From the NCBI RefSeq assembly GCF_041381155.1, contig NC_091140.1, forward strand, positions 24,518,864 to 24,582,863: a DNA stretch of 64,000 nt, given 5' to 3'. The DNA is from Argopecten irradians (taxonomy: Eukaryota; Mollusca; Bivalvia; Pectinida; Pectinidae). The translations under genes were made by a program, and so were the position numbers. Every line of letters begins with the position of its first letter. Within the stretch, counting starts at the first letter, position 1. The notes beneath the pieces were generated by a model. The model was given only the letters and a program-made list of their open reading frames with translations, was not told the origin of the DNA and did not search any database. Positions 1 through 12,235 of this stretch are shown here, one piece after another.

Positions 1-858
1 ATATTTATATTGCTGATAATACCTGCCCTCATTGATTACCACTACATGGCCTGTTGATACGACGAGCACCATTATGTAGAGCTGCCTGTTGCAATTACAA
101 GTATTTATTGCCTTGTCAATAACATCAATAATTGGAACACTTTGCAGCCTCACGAAAAGATGTGTTTATGACACGTTAATTATTTATAAACATGACACGA
201 CAATAAATAAACATATTGCTGATTATGTATTAATTAATTGCAAATAACACTCTATGGCAATTATTTCATTAGTACGATTGGGATGTTTTTTTCGAGATAT
301 TTTTGGAAACCTAATATTTTAGTTTAATTGTACTTAGAAACAAATTAGAATAAGTATTGATGTTTTGTTTTAATTTCTTCCATTTCTAAATGACAATTAT
401 ATATAATACCATATTTAAATTTCTGTTGACGAATTAAAGTCATTTGAATAATGACTTTGAGTTGATCAATAAAGCGATATAATTGATGGAAGTATGTCAT
501 ACTGCACTTTTAAGTTGTTTCAGAAGTAATATGCGACTGTTTATGAATTGTAGTTATTGTTTTAACTTTATTTAGGTTATTGCTGTTTTTATACTTTTTT
601 TTCAATTTTGCGATTTTCCTTCATGTCATTCATCACATACATTTCAAACACTTCATCATCATGGTCTGACGTTGTAGTCATAAATTATGACATGAGTTGT
701 TGATATTTAATTAACACGCCAATGGTTTAGTTTTGAGAATGACTGTGCCGCTTTTTACATGTAATATTTCACACAAAAACGTTAACGTTCTTCTTGTATT
801 ACGTCATGAAACTTGATGTATACGGGAAAATAACCTCAAATGCATAACCAATAGTATA
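1..858. other. gene-free AT-rich stretch
   Basis: AT-rich DNA with no convincing exon, repeat array or RNA gene. Short open frames here lack splice signals and protein-like composition. Confidence 0.5.
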
Positions 859-1353
859 AGACTCTTTCATATATGTGGATATGAAGGAAAGGGATATTCT
901 ACCCGTGGGTTACAAAATGTAGTAAAACCCGAGGCTTGTCGAGTGTTTTGCAACATTTTGTGATCCCGAGGGTAGAATATCCCTATCCTTCATATCCACT
1001 TTTGAAAGAGTATTTTTCTTTCATACCTCAACGTTTTATTGCAATTTAACAGCTATAATATCCCGCCATTTTGAAATAAATTCGAAGAAAATCCACGTCT
1101 GAGAGTCAATTTTTCATACATGAAAAATTACATGATATTTTCAACAAAAATTTTGTTGTTTGCATCTTTCATAATAAAACCATTCAAGCTTGTAAAAAAG
1201 AATGTTAAAATTTTATCGAGGAATTAGAGATTTTTTTGACGCCGTGACGTCACGATGCTTTATTGCATGGGTAGCCATTCAATACAGTCTCAGGCGACAT
1301 GAGTATTTCCCTAGACCAGCCAGTATTACACCCGTAGGTATGAAAGAAAAATA
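859..1353. mobile_element. non-autonomous element: long hairpin plus terminal inverted repeat
   Basis: Two modules are visible. The first (859-1014) is a near-perfect palindrome: a left arm at about 859-922 and a right arm at about 953-1014 share the core GATATGAAGG...AGGGATATTC. They surround a loop with CCCGAGGCTTGTCGAG. The second module runs to 1353 and is bounded by TTTTTCTTTCATACCT (about 1013-1028) and its complement AGGTATGAAAGAAAAA (1336-1351). A second element at 52091-52498 has the same architecture, the same loop words and the same TATCCCTATCC stretch in the right arm. No coding capacity is seen. The superfamily is unknown. Confidence 0.7.
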
Positions 1354-2368
1354 AGTATAGCATATGAAATTCAATTATTGACACATAAATGAAATTGACT
1401 TTTGAATTCAGGTACTGTCATATATTCCATAACCATCTCGGAAATGTCCTTTGCTATGGCATTTTCACGTGATCTGTGTTACTTTGTTCTTACTCTTTTG
1501 TCATTTCCGGGGATATTTGCTTATCCGGGAAATCACTTTTTATTTGATATCCCGTTTTCCGAAAAATCTATTTGGTTATTCCTGATATCCATGTCGTATA
1601 TTAAGTACTTGTCGATATCGGTCCAGACACAAATGGATCTTTTACCCTGTGGTATAAAACACAATTTTACTGCGTAAATTTCCATTATGCATATCAATGT
1701 ACGGAATCGAGCCGTGTTTTCGAAGGCATTCATATGTATCAAATGCATTAATGGAAAAGCAATATACAGACAATGAACTGCATGACTAAGGGGGCAAAAG
1801 GAACTTTACATTTGTTGTTAGTAATTGTGACGTGACCCAGTTACATACAAAACTGCATCAACATGGACACGATAAAATACCAAAACTAAACAGATCAATA
1901 TTTTCAATAAGTGATAAAATGCGTGATTGTATTCTACATCTGAATCCCAATAGAATGCCATCGTTGACTGTTCTGGCTCACGCTGTGTGGGTATCATATA
2001 CAGGACAACCATCTTTAATCATCGATCTGTGCCGTCAATGTTTGGTTACGTGACTTGGTTCCTAAGCTTCCTGTCTGTCATTGTTTGTTTGTGAGACAAT
2101 AGGGTTGTTAATCAGTGTATCGAGGCGACAGTACCAACATAACATTCAGATTAGTGTCAGATTCTTATATTTCCTTGTTTTTTTTTACAACATCGGAGAG
2201 TTGACATAAACATATACAATATAACAATGCAGACAGTGCTGGACAAACATATAACTACATTTTTCATAGCAAAACAGATACATTGTGTGATTAATTATGT
2301 ATACATACCATTTCATAAAACATAAGATCAATGATTTATAATGCACATTTCAAAACCTTGGAATATTA
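1354..2368. other. gene-free stretch
   Basis: Open frames on both strands between about 1400 and 2050 overlap each other, have no splice sites that would join them and resemble no family I recognise. I treat the stretch as non-coding. Confidence 0.45.
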
Positions 2369-2546
2369 ATTAACTTAAATTAGAAATTAAATTATCTCGT
2401 AGCTTTAAAGCCAAATCTATATATTTTCCTAACCTGTTTAATTCCCCTATATTCTGGGTTGATAATAAAAGTACCAACTTAAACACACTAGGACGTCTAT
2501 AATAATATGATTTAACAGACTCAACAAATATTATACAGCATTTTTT
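2369..2546 (-). mobile_element. LINE 3' end fragment (ORF2 C-terminus)
   Basis: The minus-strand translation contains CCIIFVESVKSYYYRRPSVF followed by LLLSTQNIGELNRLGKYIDL and ends LRDNLISNLS-stop. The same pattern (KYYxIRPSMYKLIQL, then ELLNLAKYI and KLRNN) recurs at 7041-7320 and in the longer LINE at 17110-18350. This is the C-terminal tail after the reverse transcriptase of a non-LTR retrotransposon. Only the last 60 or so codons remain, and the 50-bp minisatellite begins directly next to its upstream side. Confidence 0.7.
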
Positions 2547-2550
2547 TGGG

Positions 2551-3450
2551 TTACCGGAGGACATCGTCAGGGTGGCCTTAAGGCTATGATCTATTTGGGT
2601 TACAATAGGAATGTTGTCAGGGCTGCCTATAGGCTTTGGTCTTTTTGAGTTACAATAGGAATGTTGTCAAGGCGACCTATAGGCTATGGTCTATTTGGAT
2701 AACAAAAAGGAGGTTGTCAGGGCGGCCTATAGGCTATGGTCTATTTGGGTTACAATAGGAATGTTGTCAGGGCTGCCTATAGGCTTTGGTCTTTTTGAGT
2801 TACAATAGGAATGTTGTCAAGGCGACCTATAGGCTATGGTCTATTTGGGTTACAAAAGGGAGGTTGTCAGGGCGGCCTATAGGCTATGGTCTATTTGGGT
2901 TACAATAGGAATGTTGTCAGGGCTGCCTATAGGCTTTGGTCTTTTTGAGTTACAATAGGAATGTTGTCAAGGCGACCTATAGGCTATGGTCTATTTGGAT
3001 AACAAAAAGGAGGTTGTCAGGGCGGCCTATAGGCTATGGTCTATTTGGGTTACAATAGGAATGTTGTCAGGGCTGCCTATAGGCTTTGGTCTTTTTGAGT
3101 TACAATAGGAATGTTGCCAGGGCGACCTATAGGCTATGGTCTATTTGGATAACAAAAAGGAGGTTGTCAGGGCGGCCTATAGGCTATGGTTTATTTGAGT
3201 TACAACAGGAATGTTGTCAAGGCTGCCTATAGGGTATGGTCTATTTGGGTTACAACAGGAATGTTGTCAAGGCGACCTATACGCTATGGTCTATTTGGGT
3301 TACAACAGGAATGTTGTCAAGGCGACCTATACGCTATGGTCTATTTGGGTTACAACAGGAATGTTGTCAAGGCGGCCTATAGGCTATGGTCTATTTGGGT
3401 TGCAACATGAAGGTTGTCGGGATATAGTTCATACTATGGTTCATGTCCTT
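2551..3450. repeat. 50-bp minisatellite with 150-bp higher-order unit
   Basis: A unit of exactly 50 bp (core GCCTATAGGCTATGGTCTAT) repeats about 18 times. Unit boundaries fall at 2600, 2650, 2700 and so on without a single slip to 3400. From about 2600 to 3200 three unit types, told apart by GAGT-TACAATAGG, GGAT-AACAAAAAGG and GGGT-TACAATAGG junctions, alternate in fixed order, giving a 150-bp higher-order repeat. The last five units, with TTACAACAGG, are a younger homogeneous run. Open frames of WSIWVTTGMLS type run through the array but shift frame every unit, so it is not coding. Confidence 0.95.
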
Positions 3451-4632
3451 GAAACTTAGCACATGGCTATAATTTTCGTATTTATTTCTTAAATCACGAA
3501 TCATTATGGAAATTGCAACCAACAACACTCTTAAAGCAATTTCGATATAAATTACTCAGATATTAAATTTATTTCAATACATGTTCGTATTTGATGCTTA
3601 TGATGTACCTGAGAGTAAGTATTGTAAAATAGATATGACTACAAATCTATATGTTATTATTATATTGTAACATAATGGAACAAAAAACGACAAAAACAAC
3701 TGCTTTGAATGAAAATCAAAATGTTTTTTTTTTATGTCGAGTTGTCGTTTTGTCAAGAAACATATTGTTTGCAAATTAGAGTATTCTGTTGTGTAAGTAT
3801 CTCAGACCATAGAGATACGTATTCTCATACAGACTTTTCTGCTCTCGATTTTGTACATTTTCCTATTTATATCTATTATGTGTATTATGTATGTGAACGT
3901 TATATAAGTATGATGGGTGAAGTTATTTATAGTATATGTATAAACATGTAATTTCTTGCCTATAACAATATAGGGGTGTGAGAAGTAAACCCCACAAATC
4001 CTTCTCCTGGTGTAATACTAATAGTCTAATACCATCATTCAATTCTGATCATGGATTATGTGTACGTGACTTACTGATATGACCTCGATACTGACCAAAG
4101 ACGACTCGTTTGACCTATATATTGGAAAATCATCACTTGTAAATAGGTCATAAACGTCAATGAATATGAACAGAAACGGGGAGAAGGAGACCGATTTAGA
4201 TATTAGTCATAACATCAACCAGTAAATGGTCCTATTCGCCATATATTGGTTATACCTCTATCGCTACTGAGGTTTATTCATTTTCGTACCATTCAGTGTA
4301 ATTACTTTAAGTGGCAAACAATTACTGCTAATGATTCTACAGGTATTTCTACCCGTCGTGAGGGTCACAGAACTCCACAGGTGTAGGTCTACATGTGGCT
4401 GAAGTAGCTTTGAATGTCGTCACAAGTCCACACAATTCCAGATCAAACGGTGGGCTAGTGCGAGGCATTAATTATTCATCACTTTGTCTTTGATCCTCAT
4501 CCGCGGGAATTAGCAAACGTTGATGTAATCGTTAATTTGTCTGTTATCGTAAGACATAAAGATAACCTTTCGGCAGGTAATACCACTAAGTAGTGACCAA
4601 CGTTCTAGTTTCATTTTGTGATCTTGTTTGTC
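3451..4632. other. gene-free stretch
   Basis: AT-rich DNA. An 80-codon open frame near 3709-3951 is rich in Y, F and C, lacks splice or domain signals and is probably chance. No repeats recognised. Confidence 0.4.
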
Positions 4633-4885
4633 TTAAGGAAATAAATTTTCTCATCCTCGATACTCCAGGGGTTGCTATTACTGACGTTATTTCCACCCCT
4701 AGACTATCTCATGGTAAACCTGAGGGCAACTCAGAAGAAAATCTGGCCAATCACAGGCCTGTAAAGACTTCTTTGAAGAGTGACGTTCAACTCAACCACA
4801 TTGTATCGTTTTAATGCACGATTCTTTTGATATAATGACAGTAAAAGTAACACCTGGATTATCGAGGATGAAATTTCCTTGAAGT
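4633..4885. mobile_element. MITE with CATCCTCGATA...CCAGGGGTT terminal inverted repeats
   Basis: The left end reads TTAAGGAAATAAATTTTC then TCATCCTCGATACTCCAGG. The right end is its imperfect complement, CCTGGATTATCGAGGATGAA then ATTTCCTTGAAG, so the inverted repeats are about 45-50 bp. The inner part (ATTACTGACGTTATTTCCAC) is also mirrored. Related copies or ends lie at 10916-10972, 24044-24349 and 33287-33952. The interior is non-coding. Confidence 0.75.
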
Positions 4886-5100
4886 GCATAACCAAACTGT
4901 AGAAGCCATAAACCATGATACATGTATATAGATGAAAAGGAAACTACCCTCATTGAGAATTTCCCATGATATCCTCAATGATTTATTGAGCAGTGTTGAT
5001 TCCAAGGCGTTAACAAAATGTACACATTACTGCAGTCTCAAAATAGATCACGCATTCACATGCACAAAACGCTGCATACACGGGAGACATTAACTGTTGA

Positions 5101-5935
5101 AATATAACCAACCAATTATCCAACCAACCAAAAAACCAACTAACCAGCCAACCAAAAAACCAACCAACCGACCAACCCACCAACAAACAAACAAACCAAT
5201 CAACCAACCAACCAATCAACAAACCAACCAACCAATCAACCATCCAACCAACCATCCAACAAACCAACCAACCAACCAACCAACCAACCAACCAACCAAC
5301 CAACCAACCAACCAACCAACCAACCAACCAACCAACCAACCAACCAACCAACCAACCAACCAACCAACCAACCAACTAACCAACCAACCAACCAACCAAC
5401 CAACCAACCAACCAACCAACCAACCAACCAACCAACCAACCAACCAACCAACCAACCAACCAACCAACCAACCAACAAACAAACCAATCAACCAACCAAC
5501 CAATCAACAAACCAATCAACCAACCAACCAACCAACCAACCAACCAACCAACCAACCAACCAACCAACCAACCAATCAACCAACCAACCAACCAACCAAT
5601 CAATCATCCAACCAACAAACCAATTGATCAACCAACCAACCAACCAACCAATCAACCAACCAACCAACCAACAAACCAACAAACCAATTGATCAACAAAC
5701 CAATCAACCAACCAACCAACCAATCAATCAACCAACCAACCAACCAACCAATCAATCAACCAACCAACCAACCGACCAACCAATCAACCAACAAACCAAC
5801 AAACCAATTGATCAACAAACCAATCAAACAACCAACCAACCAACCAACCAATCAATCAACCAATCAACCAACCAACCAATCAATCAACCAACCAACTAAC
5901 CGACCAACCAATCAACCAACCAACCAACAAACCTA
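5101..5935. repeat. (AACC)n tetranucleotide array
   Basis: About 835 bp of CCAA repeats. The centre (5265-5475) is almost pure; the flanks carry CAAT and CAAA variants. The phrase AAACCAATTGATCAACAAAC recurs at 5681 and 5801, a 120-bp higher-order duplication. Reading frames on both strands stay open (NQPT on plus, VGWL on minus) only because the repeat contains no stop codon in several frames. They should not be annotated as proteins. Confidence 0.97.
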
Positions 5936-6177
5936 CCATAGGTACACATGAAAGAAAACTCCATTACTCCTTCATTTCTTTTATTCTTCAGTAAAAGTAG
6001 TGCTGCGAACTCTCGGGTTAGTAGATATTGACGGAGAGAATCATCTTAAGTTTCAGGAAAATCAAATTCTGACATTTTTGTTGAGTTTATGACAGTGTTG
6101 CTATGATGCAATATACTTGTACAATTCGATATTTTTACCCATACATGTAAAATTTACGAGCTTTGTTTTCGGTTTTT

Positions 6178-7040
6178 AGCTCACCTGGCCCGAAGGGCCG
6201 GTGAGCTTATGTCATGGCGCGGCGTCCGTCGTCCGTCCGTCCGCCGTTCGTCCGTCCGTCAACATTTAATTTAAATCGCTACTAGCCATAGACTTCCGCA
6301 TGTATTGTGACCAAATTTGGCCACAAACATCCTTGGGTGAAGGGGAACAGAACTTGTATAAATTTTGGCTCTGACCCCCCGGGGCAGGAGGGGCGGGGCC
6401 CAATAGGGGAAATAGAGGTAAATCCAATAAATCGCTACTTGTCGTAGAGTTCTGCATGGATTGTAACTGAATATGGCCACAAACATCTTTGGGGGGAAGG
6501 GGAACAGAACTTTTATAAATTTTGGCTCTGACCCCCCGGGGGCAGGAGGGGCGGGGCCCAATAGGGGAAATAGAGGTAAATCCTATAAATCGCTACTTGT
6601 TAGAGTTCTGCATATTGAGAATATGGCCACAAACATTCTACAGGGGGATTTTGTAACCAAATAGGGTTAGAGGCCATAAACATCCTACATGGGGGAAGGG
6701 GAAGGGAACAGAAATTGTATAAATTTTGGCTCTGATCCCCTGGGGCAGGAGGGGCGGGGCCCAATAAGGGAAATAGAGGTAAATCCTATAAATCGCTACT
6801 TGTCCTAGAGTTCTGCATGGATTGTAACAAAATTTGGCTACAAATATCCTTGGGGGAGGGGGAACAGAACTTGTATAAATTTTGGCTCTGAACCCCCGGG
6901 GGCAGGAGGGGCGGGGCCTATTAGGAAATAAGAGGTAAATATTCAAATTCCTTCAGAAAAGAAACAATGAACCTGTATTCAGAACATGTCATTACAAACC
7001 AGGTGAGCGATACAGGTAGGCCTTCTGGGGCTCTTGCTTA
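6178..7040. mobile_element. GC-rich bivalve-type repetitive element with four internal tandem copies
   Basis: The left end is a hairpin, GCTCACCTGGCCC-GAA-GGGCCGGTGAGC (6179-6206), followed by a GTCCGTCCGTC run. Inside are four copies of a unit of about 155-200 bp that start with AAATCGCTACT near 6273, 6429, 6587 and 6790. Each carries ACAGAACTTGTATAAATTTT and CCCCCGGGGCAGGAGGGGCG. The right end reads CCAGGTGAGCGATACAGG (6999-7016) and GCTCTTGCTT. The outer GCTCACCTGG and CCAGGTGAGC are perfect 10-bp complements. I recognise the ends from bivalve genomes but cannot assign a superfamily. It is much more GC-rich than its surroundings. Confidence 0.8.
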
Positions 7041-7320
7041 TATATATGGTTTCGCCGGGGATATATAACAATTTAAAAAGAAATGAAAGAACATACAGGT
7101 ACTGTAACAGTGAGGACATTGATGACGAATTTCGTTTTATTTTAAAATGTGAATGTTATTTAGCTTTAAGAAAACGTTTTATTAAGAAATATTATTGCAT
7201 TAGACCGAGTATGTACAAATTAATCCAACTTTAAGCAACAGAGAACAAAATGGAGTTGTTAAATTTAGCAAAATATATCAAATTAAGTAATAAATTAAGA
7301 AATAACATCTTATAAGTTAA
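7041..7320 (+). mobile_element. LINE 3' end fragment
   Basis: The translation runs NNLKRNERTYRYCNSEDIDD, EFRFILKCECYLALRKRF, then IKKYYCIRPSMYKLIQL. An in-frame stop (TAA) follows, then the frame continues ATENKMELLNLAKYIKLSNK and LRNNIL-stop. It matches the C-terminal tail of the LINE at 17110-18350, including the Cys-x-Glu-HFIL-x-Cys-type motif. It is truncated at the 5' side and carries one nonsense codon. It directly abuts the end of the GC-rich element. Confidence 0.7.
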
Positions 7321-10300
7321 ATCTTAGCATAATCCCTTTACACTAGCCTTATGTATACTTAAGAGGGTTATTTGTGTGTCAGTGTGTATGTAAGTATGGC
7401 GAGAGTGTTTTTGTCATAGATGTAGGTGTGGATTTTGTGTATTGTGATTTAGGCCATGGGCTGGTCCCACATGCACCCCCCCCCCCCCCACCCACCCAAA
7501 CCTCCGTCACAGGAAACCAATATTTTTCTTCGTAGACAATAAACTTTGGCTTCGAATGTAAATAACTAAAAAGAGTGAAATTCGATGTTTCAAATACTCT
7601 AATTTAATGCTCTAATAGCAGGTATCTTCGTGTAATTATGTAAAGAATATCCACACAGAATTAAAGTTTACGAAAAGTCGCAGGAGTTTCCGGATTTTTT
7701 GTCGAGGAGTTCGGCAACGAATAACTTTAATTAGATAATATTTACCTGTAGTCTGTATCTTTGATACTTTGTGAACTACAAAGTTTGTGACTGTAAAACG
7801 AAAATTAAACGTAACAATTTAAGAAATCCTTGATTAAAAAGTATTGACGTACAGTACGTACACACCCATGATTGATCATTACAAACATTGTGTGTTGTGT
7901 GTTACTAACCGAATAAATTGATTAGATACATTTATTACAATACCGTAAAACGTTTCAACTTGTTGTAGAAAGAATTTATTTTTGATATTATAAAAGATCT
8001 AAATATTGAGATATTAAGCAAAACAAACTATTTTTTCAGACTGTGCGGTCGCTTTCAATTTTTAATCGATACTACGAGTAGATAATCCGATAGATATAGA
8101 TACATAATTAGCCATGCCTTTGGTTTGATGGTTATGTAATACCTGGACCAGGATGTTGTTTACCTGTACACAACGCCATTCATCGAACGAACTCACCTGT
8201 AATTACCTGGCCGCGGGCAATTTGCTATTCGGTGGGCTATATCGGGTATTTGCTATTGTCTTACTGTGTCAATCAGGTTAGGACAACCGTTAATTGGATT
8301 GTGATTTGAATTATGGAAACCCCCGTACATCTATGCATCTAGGTTTTTTTTTATTGTCACCTCCATTTTTAAAATGAAAAGCAAATGGAAATAAAATATC
8401 CTTAATCATACCTAGGAATATATATTACATACATATATATATATATATCGTACACAGGTAAAACAATAATGGAAGTTGACTTATTCAGAAACAAAAATGG
8501 TTCATAAGAACTATTTCAACTAAAGATCAAGGACGTATATGAATCACTTATAAATCCTTGTAAAGATTTAATCTTAAAGTGAATAGTCGGAGTCTAGTAT
8601 TGTTGTAATTAACGGAATCGGGGGCATCTAACAATCTCCGTAATTTCTAAGGTATTAGTAAAAATTCTAAGCATGTATCACCGTTTCGAATATAATCATG
8701 TATATTCATACAAGAAGGGTTACAGCATAACCACACTAAATTTACTTATTTAAATATCACTAAGTATATATTTGAAAAGGTACAAGATAATTTATCTATT
8801 TATAATGCCTGATAATTTATCTATTTATAATGCCTGTATACAAATAATTTCATTTTTCATTTGAACACTATATGTGTGGTTAAGGTTACTCTTTGGATTA
8901 TACGATAAATTTTCATATATCATGCTATTAAATCTCGGTAAGATATACAAAAGGATCGACAATGAAGGATTTACTCTAATTTTGAAATAATGAATTTAAA
9001 TCTACTTCGACTTATACTGTAATTTAGAGAAACATATATCAGTAAATATCATTGATGTATTTTTGCTTTTTAGTTAACGTAATGGATAAAGTTTCAAAAA
9101 CAACATATTAGATATACATATTATTTTCGGTATAAGTTCGGTACTGTTACTCCAATATCACATAACATATAACCGTGCCCCACATGTTATTTTTACTCAA
9201 AAACTGTGCCGTGTTTGCTTCGTTTTGGCAGAAGTTTGAAATAAAAACACAGATTATAGATATATTCATGCTAAATTTTGGGATTTTACTCGTTATAAAA
9301 AATATAGTGTTACATTATACTGTTTTTATTACACAGAAATTTACATAATATATGCTATCTAAATCTCAGTCCAGACTGATCCGAACATCATTTTGATATC
9401 GCTATCAAATTGGACTGATTTAAATCTTTGAATGTTTGAAATGGTATAAATGCAATGTTTTGAAACTGAAAATATCTACATCATAAAGCTAGAATAACCA
9501 TTTACTCGAAAAACTCAAATTGTAGATCTAACGTATACGTTGTATGTGCAGTATAGATGTATAGTACTAGGCTTACCTTGTGTAGCCGCGGACTACTCTG
9601 ACATCACAAGACCACGTGACGCCTAGCTTCATTATCTCTGAACCGTAGTTAAACCCTTATGACCAACTGATCACAAATCAAAATGTCAACATTGCATAAG
9701 TTGGGATGAACTTCCGGTTATGACGTTATCATGATGGCCGCCATCTCAAATTTCACTTAAAAATGAAAAATAGACATAACATTTACATATCTGTTTGTTT
9801 CAAACCGATGAGCCGAAAGACTCAAGGTCATAAAAGTGTTGAATTGCATTGCATTTAGCTATATATTTGGTCTTCCCTTTCAAACCATGATTTGAGAAGA
9901 ACTTTCACTCGAACTATGAACCGAGAAACATTTACAAGTTTATTTTATGCAGGTCAAATATTATATGTACAACGTACTAAATATACTGTACAAATACAAG
10001 CATCGCGTATAGTAGTGACAAAGAATATGCATTATATATCATCCTCGAATCAACCCGTATGAAAGTGTATGGCATTGAATGTGACTGTCCCCTTGACATT
10101 TTACGACTATCCATAAACAACAAACACAGCGGGGGAATTAATTACACTAATCTTATACCATATAAGGTATTAAATACATTAGATTTGTTGTATATTACGC
10201 AAAATGATTAAGGTGGCATTAGTGTGTTCAAAATTACCTTCATGACATAAAGTTATGGGACATAAGTATTCGACACTGTTGTTTTTTCCCTATATGTATA

Positions 10301-10744
10301 TTCTATGTACATTATTTTTACCTTTTTTCTTTGAATTTTCCTGATCTCATCTATTGATGGATTTCAACCAAATTTGGCTTACTTATAGAAAATTGTCTAC
10401 ATTTTCAGCTCATAATATTTGAATATTTATCCGTTAACTACTTTAATGGGAAAACGGCGTTTTATTAGAAAGCAACACTTTTTTGTGCTAAACACTAAAC
10501 ACCATGACCCGTAGGTTGATCGTAATAAACGGATACGACTTCAGGTTTCCATTTCCGGACTTCCAAAACTGCACGGGTATATTTCAGTATTATTAATTTC
10601 AGATAAATCATCTACGTTTAGGTTATTTTAACTTTGATTTTAAATTGCATTCAAGATTTTGACGGATCGACATAATGTTTTAACTTTACAAGATCGTGAA
10701 TAACTCATACTAGGATTTTTTTATGTGCAAGCCCGGGCTTTTCT
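7321..10744. other. long gene-free AT-rich stretch
   Basis: About 3.4 kb without a supportable gene. It holds a run of 14 C (7476-7489), a 25-bp tandem pair (GATAATTTATCTATTTATAA, about 8787-8836), and a short AT repeat near 8434-8450. I see no exon with both splice sites and protein-like composition. Confidence 0.5.
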
Positions 10745-10910
10745 TTATAGAGCAAGCTACGCCCCTGATACCGCAGTCTCCCAAATCATCACCTCGCACA
10801 ACATACACCCAACACACAGCATACATGGGAGGCCGTCCTTACATGACCATAGCTGTTAATAGGAGGACGTTAATTAATCAAACAAACAAACAAAAAATAA
10901 TTTTCACTAT
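10745..10910 (+). mobile_element. SINE fragment (TTAATAGGACGTTAA family 3' part)
   Basis: The segment ends CATACATGGGAGGCCGTCCT, TACATGACCATAGCTGTTAA and TAGGAGGACGTTAATTAATC, followed by an (AAAC)n tail. The same 3' region occurs at 51722-51810 and, with a tRNA-like head, at 45310-45535. The head is not clear in this copy. Confidence 0.65.
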
Positions 10911-10915
10911 GAAAT

Positions 10916-10972
10916 AGTCCAGGGGTGTAGAGATCGTAAGTGATCGGAACCCCTGGAGTATCGAGGATGCCA
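10916..10972. mobile_element. terminal fragment of the CATCCTCGATA MITE family
   Basis: TAGTCCAGGGGTGTAGAGAT at the left and GGAACCCCTGGAGTATCGAG then GATGCC at the right match the ends of the element at 4633-4885. Only about 57 bp remain. Confidence 0.5.
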
Positions 10973-12235
10973 AGAGCGGGAGAGGGGCAAAGCGATTTAT
11001 CTCCCACAGGAAGTAGTCCAAGCCGGTATAGATCTGTTGCATTGGCGGACACGTGCACTTGACGTCCGAAATTACATGTAAATAACCAGAAAAAAAGATC
11101 AAATGTCATCAGTCAGCGGTAGATAATTCAGGATCCAACCAATTTCTGATTTACAATGTAACACTTGATCTCTACCAATGAATTTAAATTAGGTCTATAG
11201 CTTTCTAATATCGATAAATGTAAGTGACGTATATTGGAGCTATTCTTACCTTTTATCATGAAAAGGTGATTCAATCTGTGGTCTTAACAAAAGTTGAACG
11301 ATATTACAAAAAAAAAAAAAAAATTAAATAAATAAAAAATAAAAAAATAGAGGATTGTGATGGAATATTATAGATTCTCGAGCATAAGTAAGTATGTGTC
11401 TTTAGAATGTAAGATGCGTTAAAAGGCACTAATCATCACTTCTGATTGTTATAACTGCTTATATAAGACATTGTACACCCTACACTTGTAATGTTGATTT
11501 CTCTATCAGGGCAATGATCCATGGACGGAATCGCATGGGGATATACATTTTAAATAATAATTAAAATGTAAATTAAAAGTTTTGCAAGGGGGTTCGGAGG
11601 CTCCTAGCACAATTAATAATCATTTTAAAACGCCCATTATTTATTTTTCATCTCTATTTTGAGACATATTAAATAATGATTTGATAATTTTCGGCGCGCT
11701 TTGTAAATATCACCACTACTTTTACATTAACTCCTCTGAAGTTGTAGTTGATGATGTTTCAGAAATGTAATCATGGGAATTATGCTTTATTATAATAATT
11801 GTAAAAATATAATGTTATTTAATCAGTAAAGATAGATATATGTTTTCAATGGGATCTGAGGATAGAAGATTTGAGAATTCACGTCAGTATATATTTTCGA
11901 TGTAATTTTGAGAAAAGTATTGGCTTCTTAAAACTGAAAAAGGAAGTAGACGGGAGGTCAAGTAGTGAGCATCCATTTTGATGCTAAAATTTGAAAGTGT
12001 CAACAAACCTGAATCTTCCGATATGGAAATATGGTATAAAGAATGAAAGCAATAATTTCATTTGTTAGCAAAAAAGTATTGCGTTTTAATCGAAATATTA
12101 TTATCGAAATATTTATCTTCTTATTTTTTTCGTATTTAATTTGGCACCAATAGATTTCCAAGTCTTCGAAAATCATAAATGTCGTACTAGTGTTTTCAAA
12201 TTTTGAATAAATTAGAATTAATATAACAACTTTAA
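10973..12235. other. gene-free stretch
   Basis: AT-rich DNA with an A-rich tract at about 11307-11350. No exon or known repeat recognised. Confidence 0.45.

Noticed and set aside
3186-3459. Repetitive protein WSIWVTTGMLSRRPI
   Set aside because: The underlying unit is 50 bp, not a multiple of three, so frame moves each unit; three frames look alike.
5010-5951. Long open frames on both strands (VGWL and NQPT repeats)
   Set aside because: They are translations of the AACC tetranucleotide array, open in several frames simply because the repeat contains no stop codon.
6266-6946. Proline-rich frames (GPAPPAPGG)
   Set aside because: They come from the GC-rich tandem units of the repetitive element and occur on both strands.
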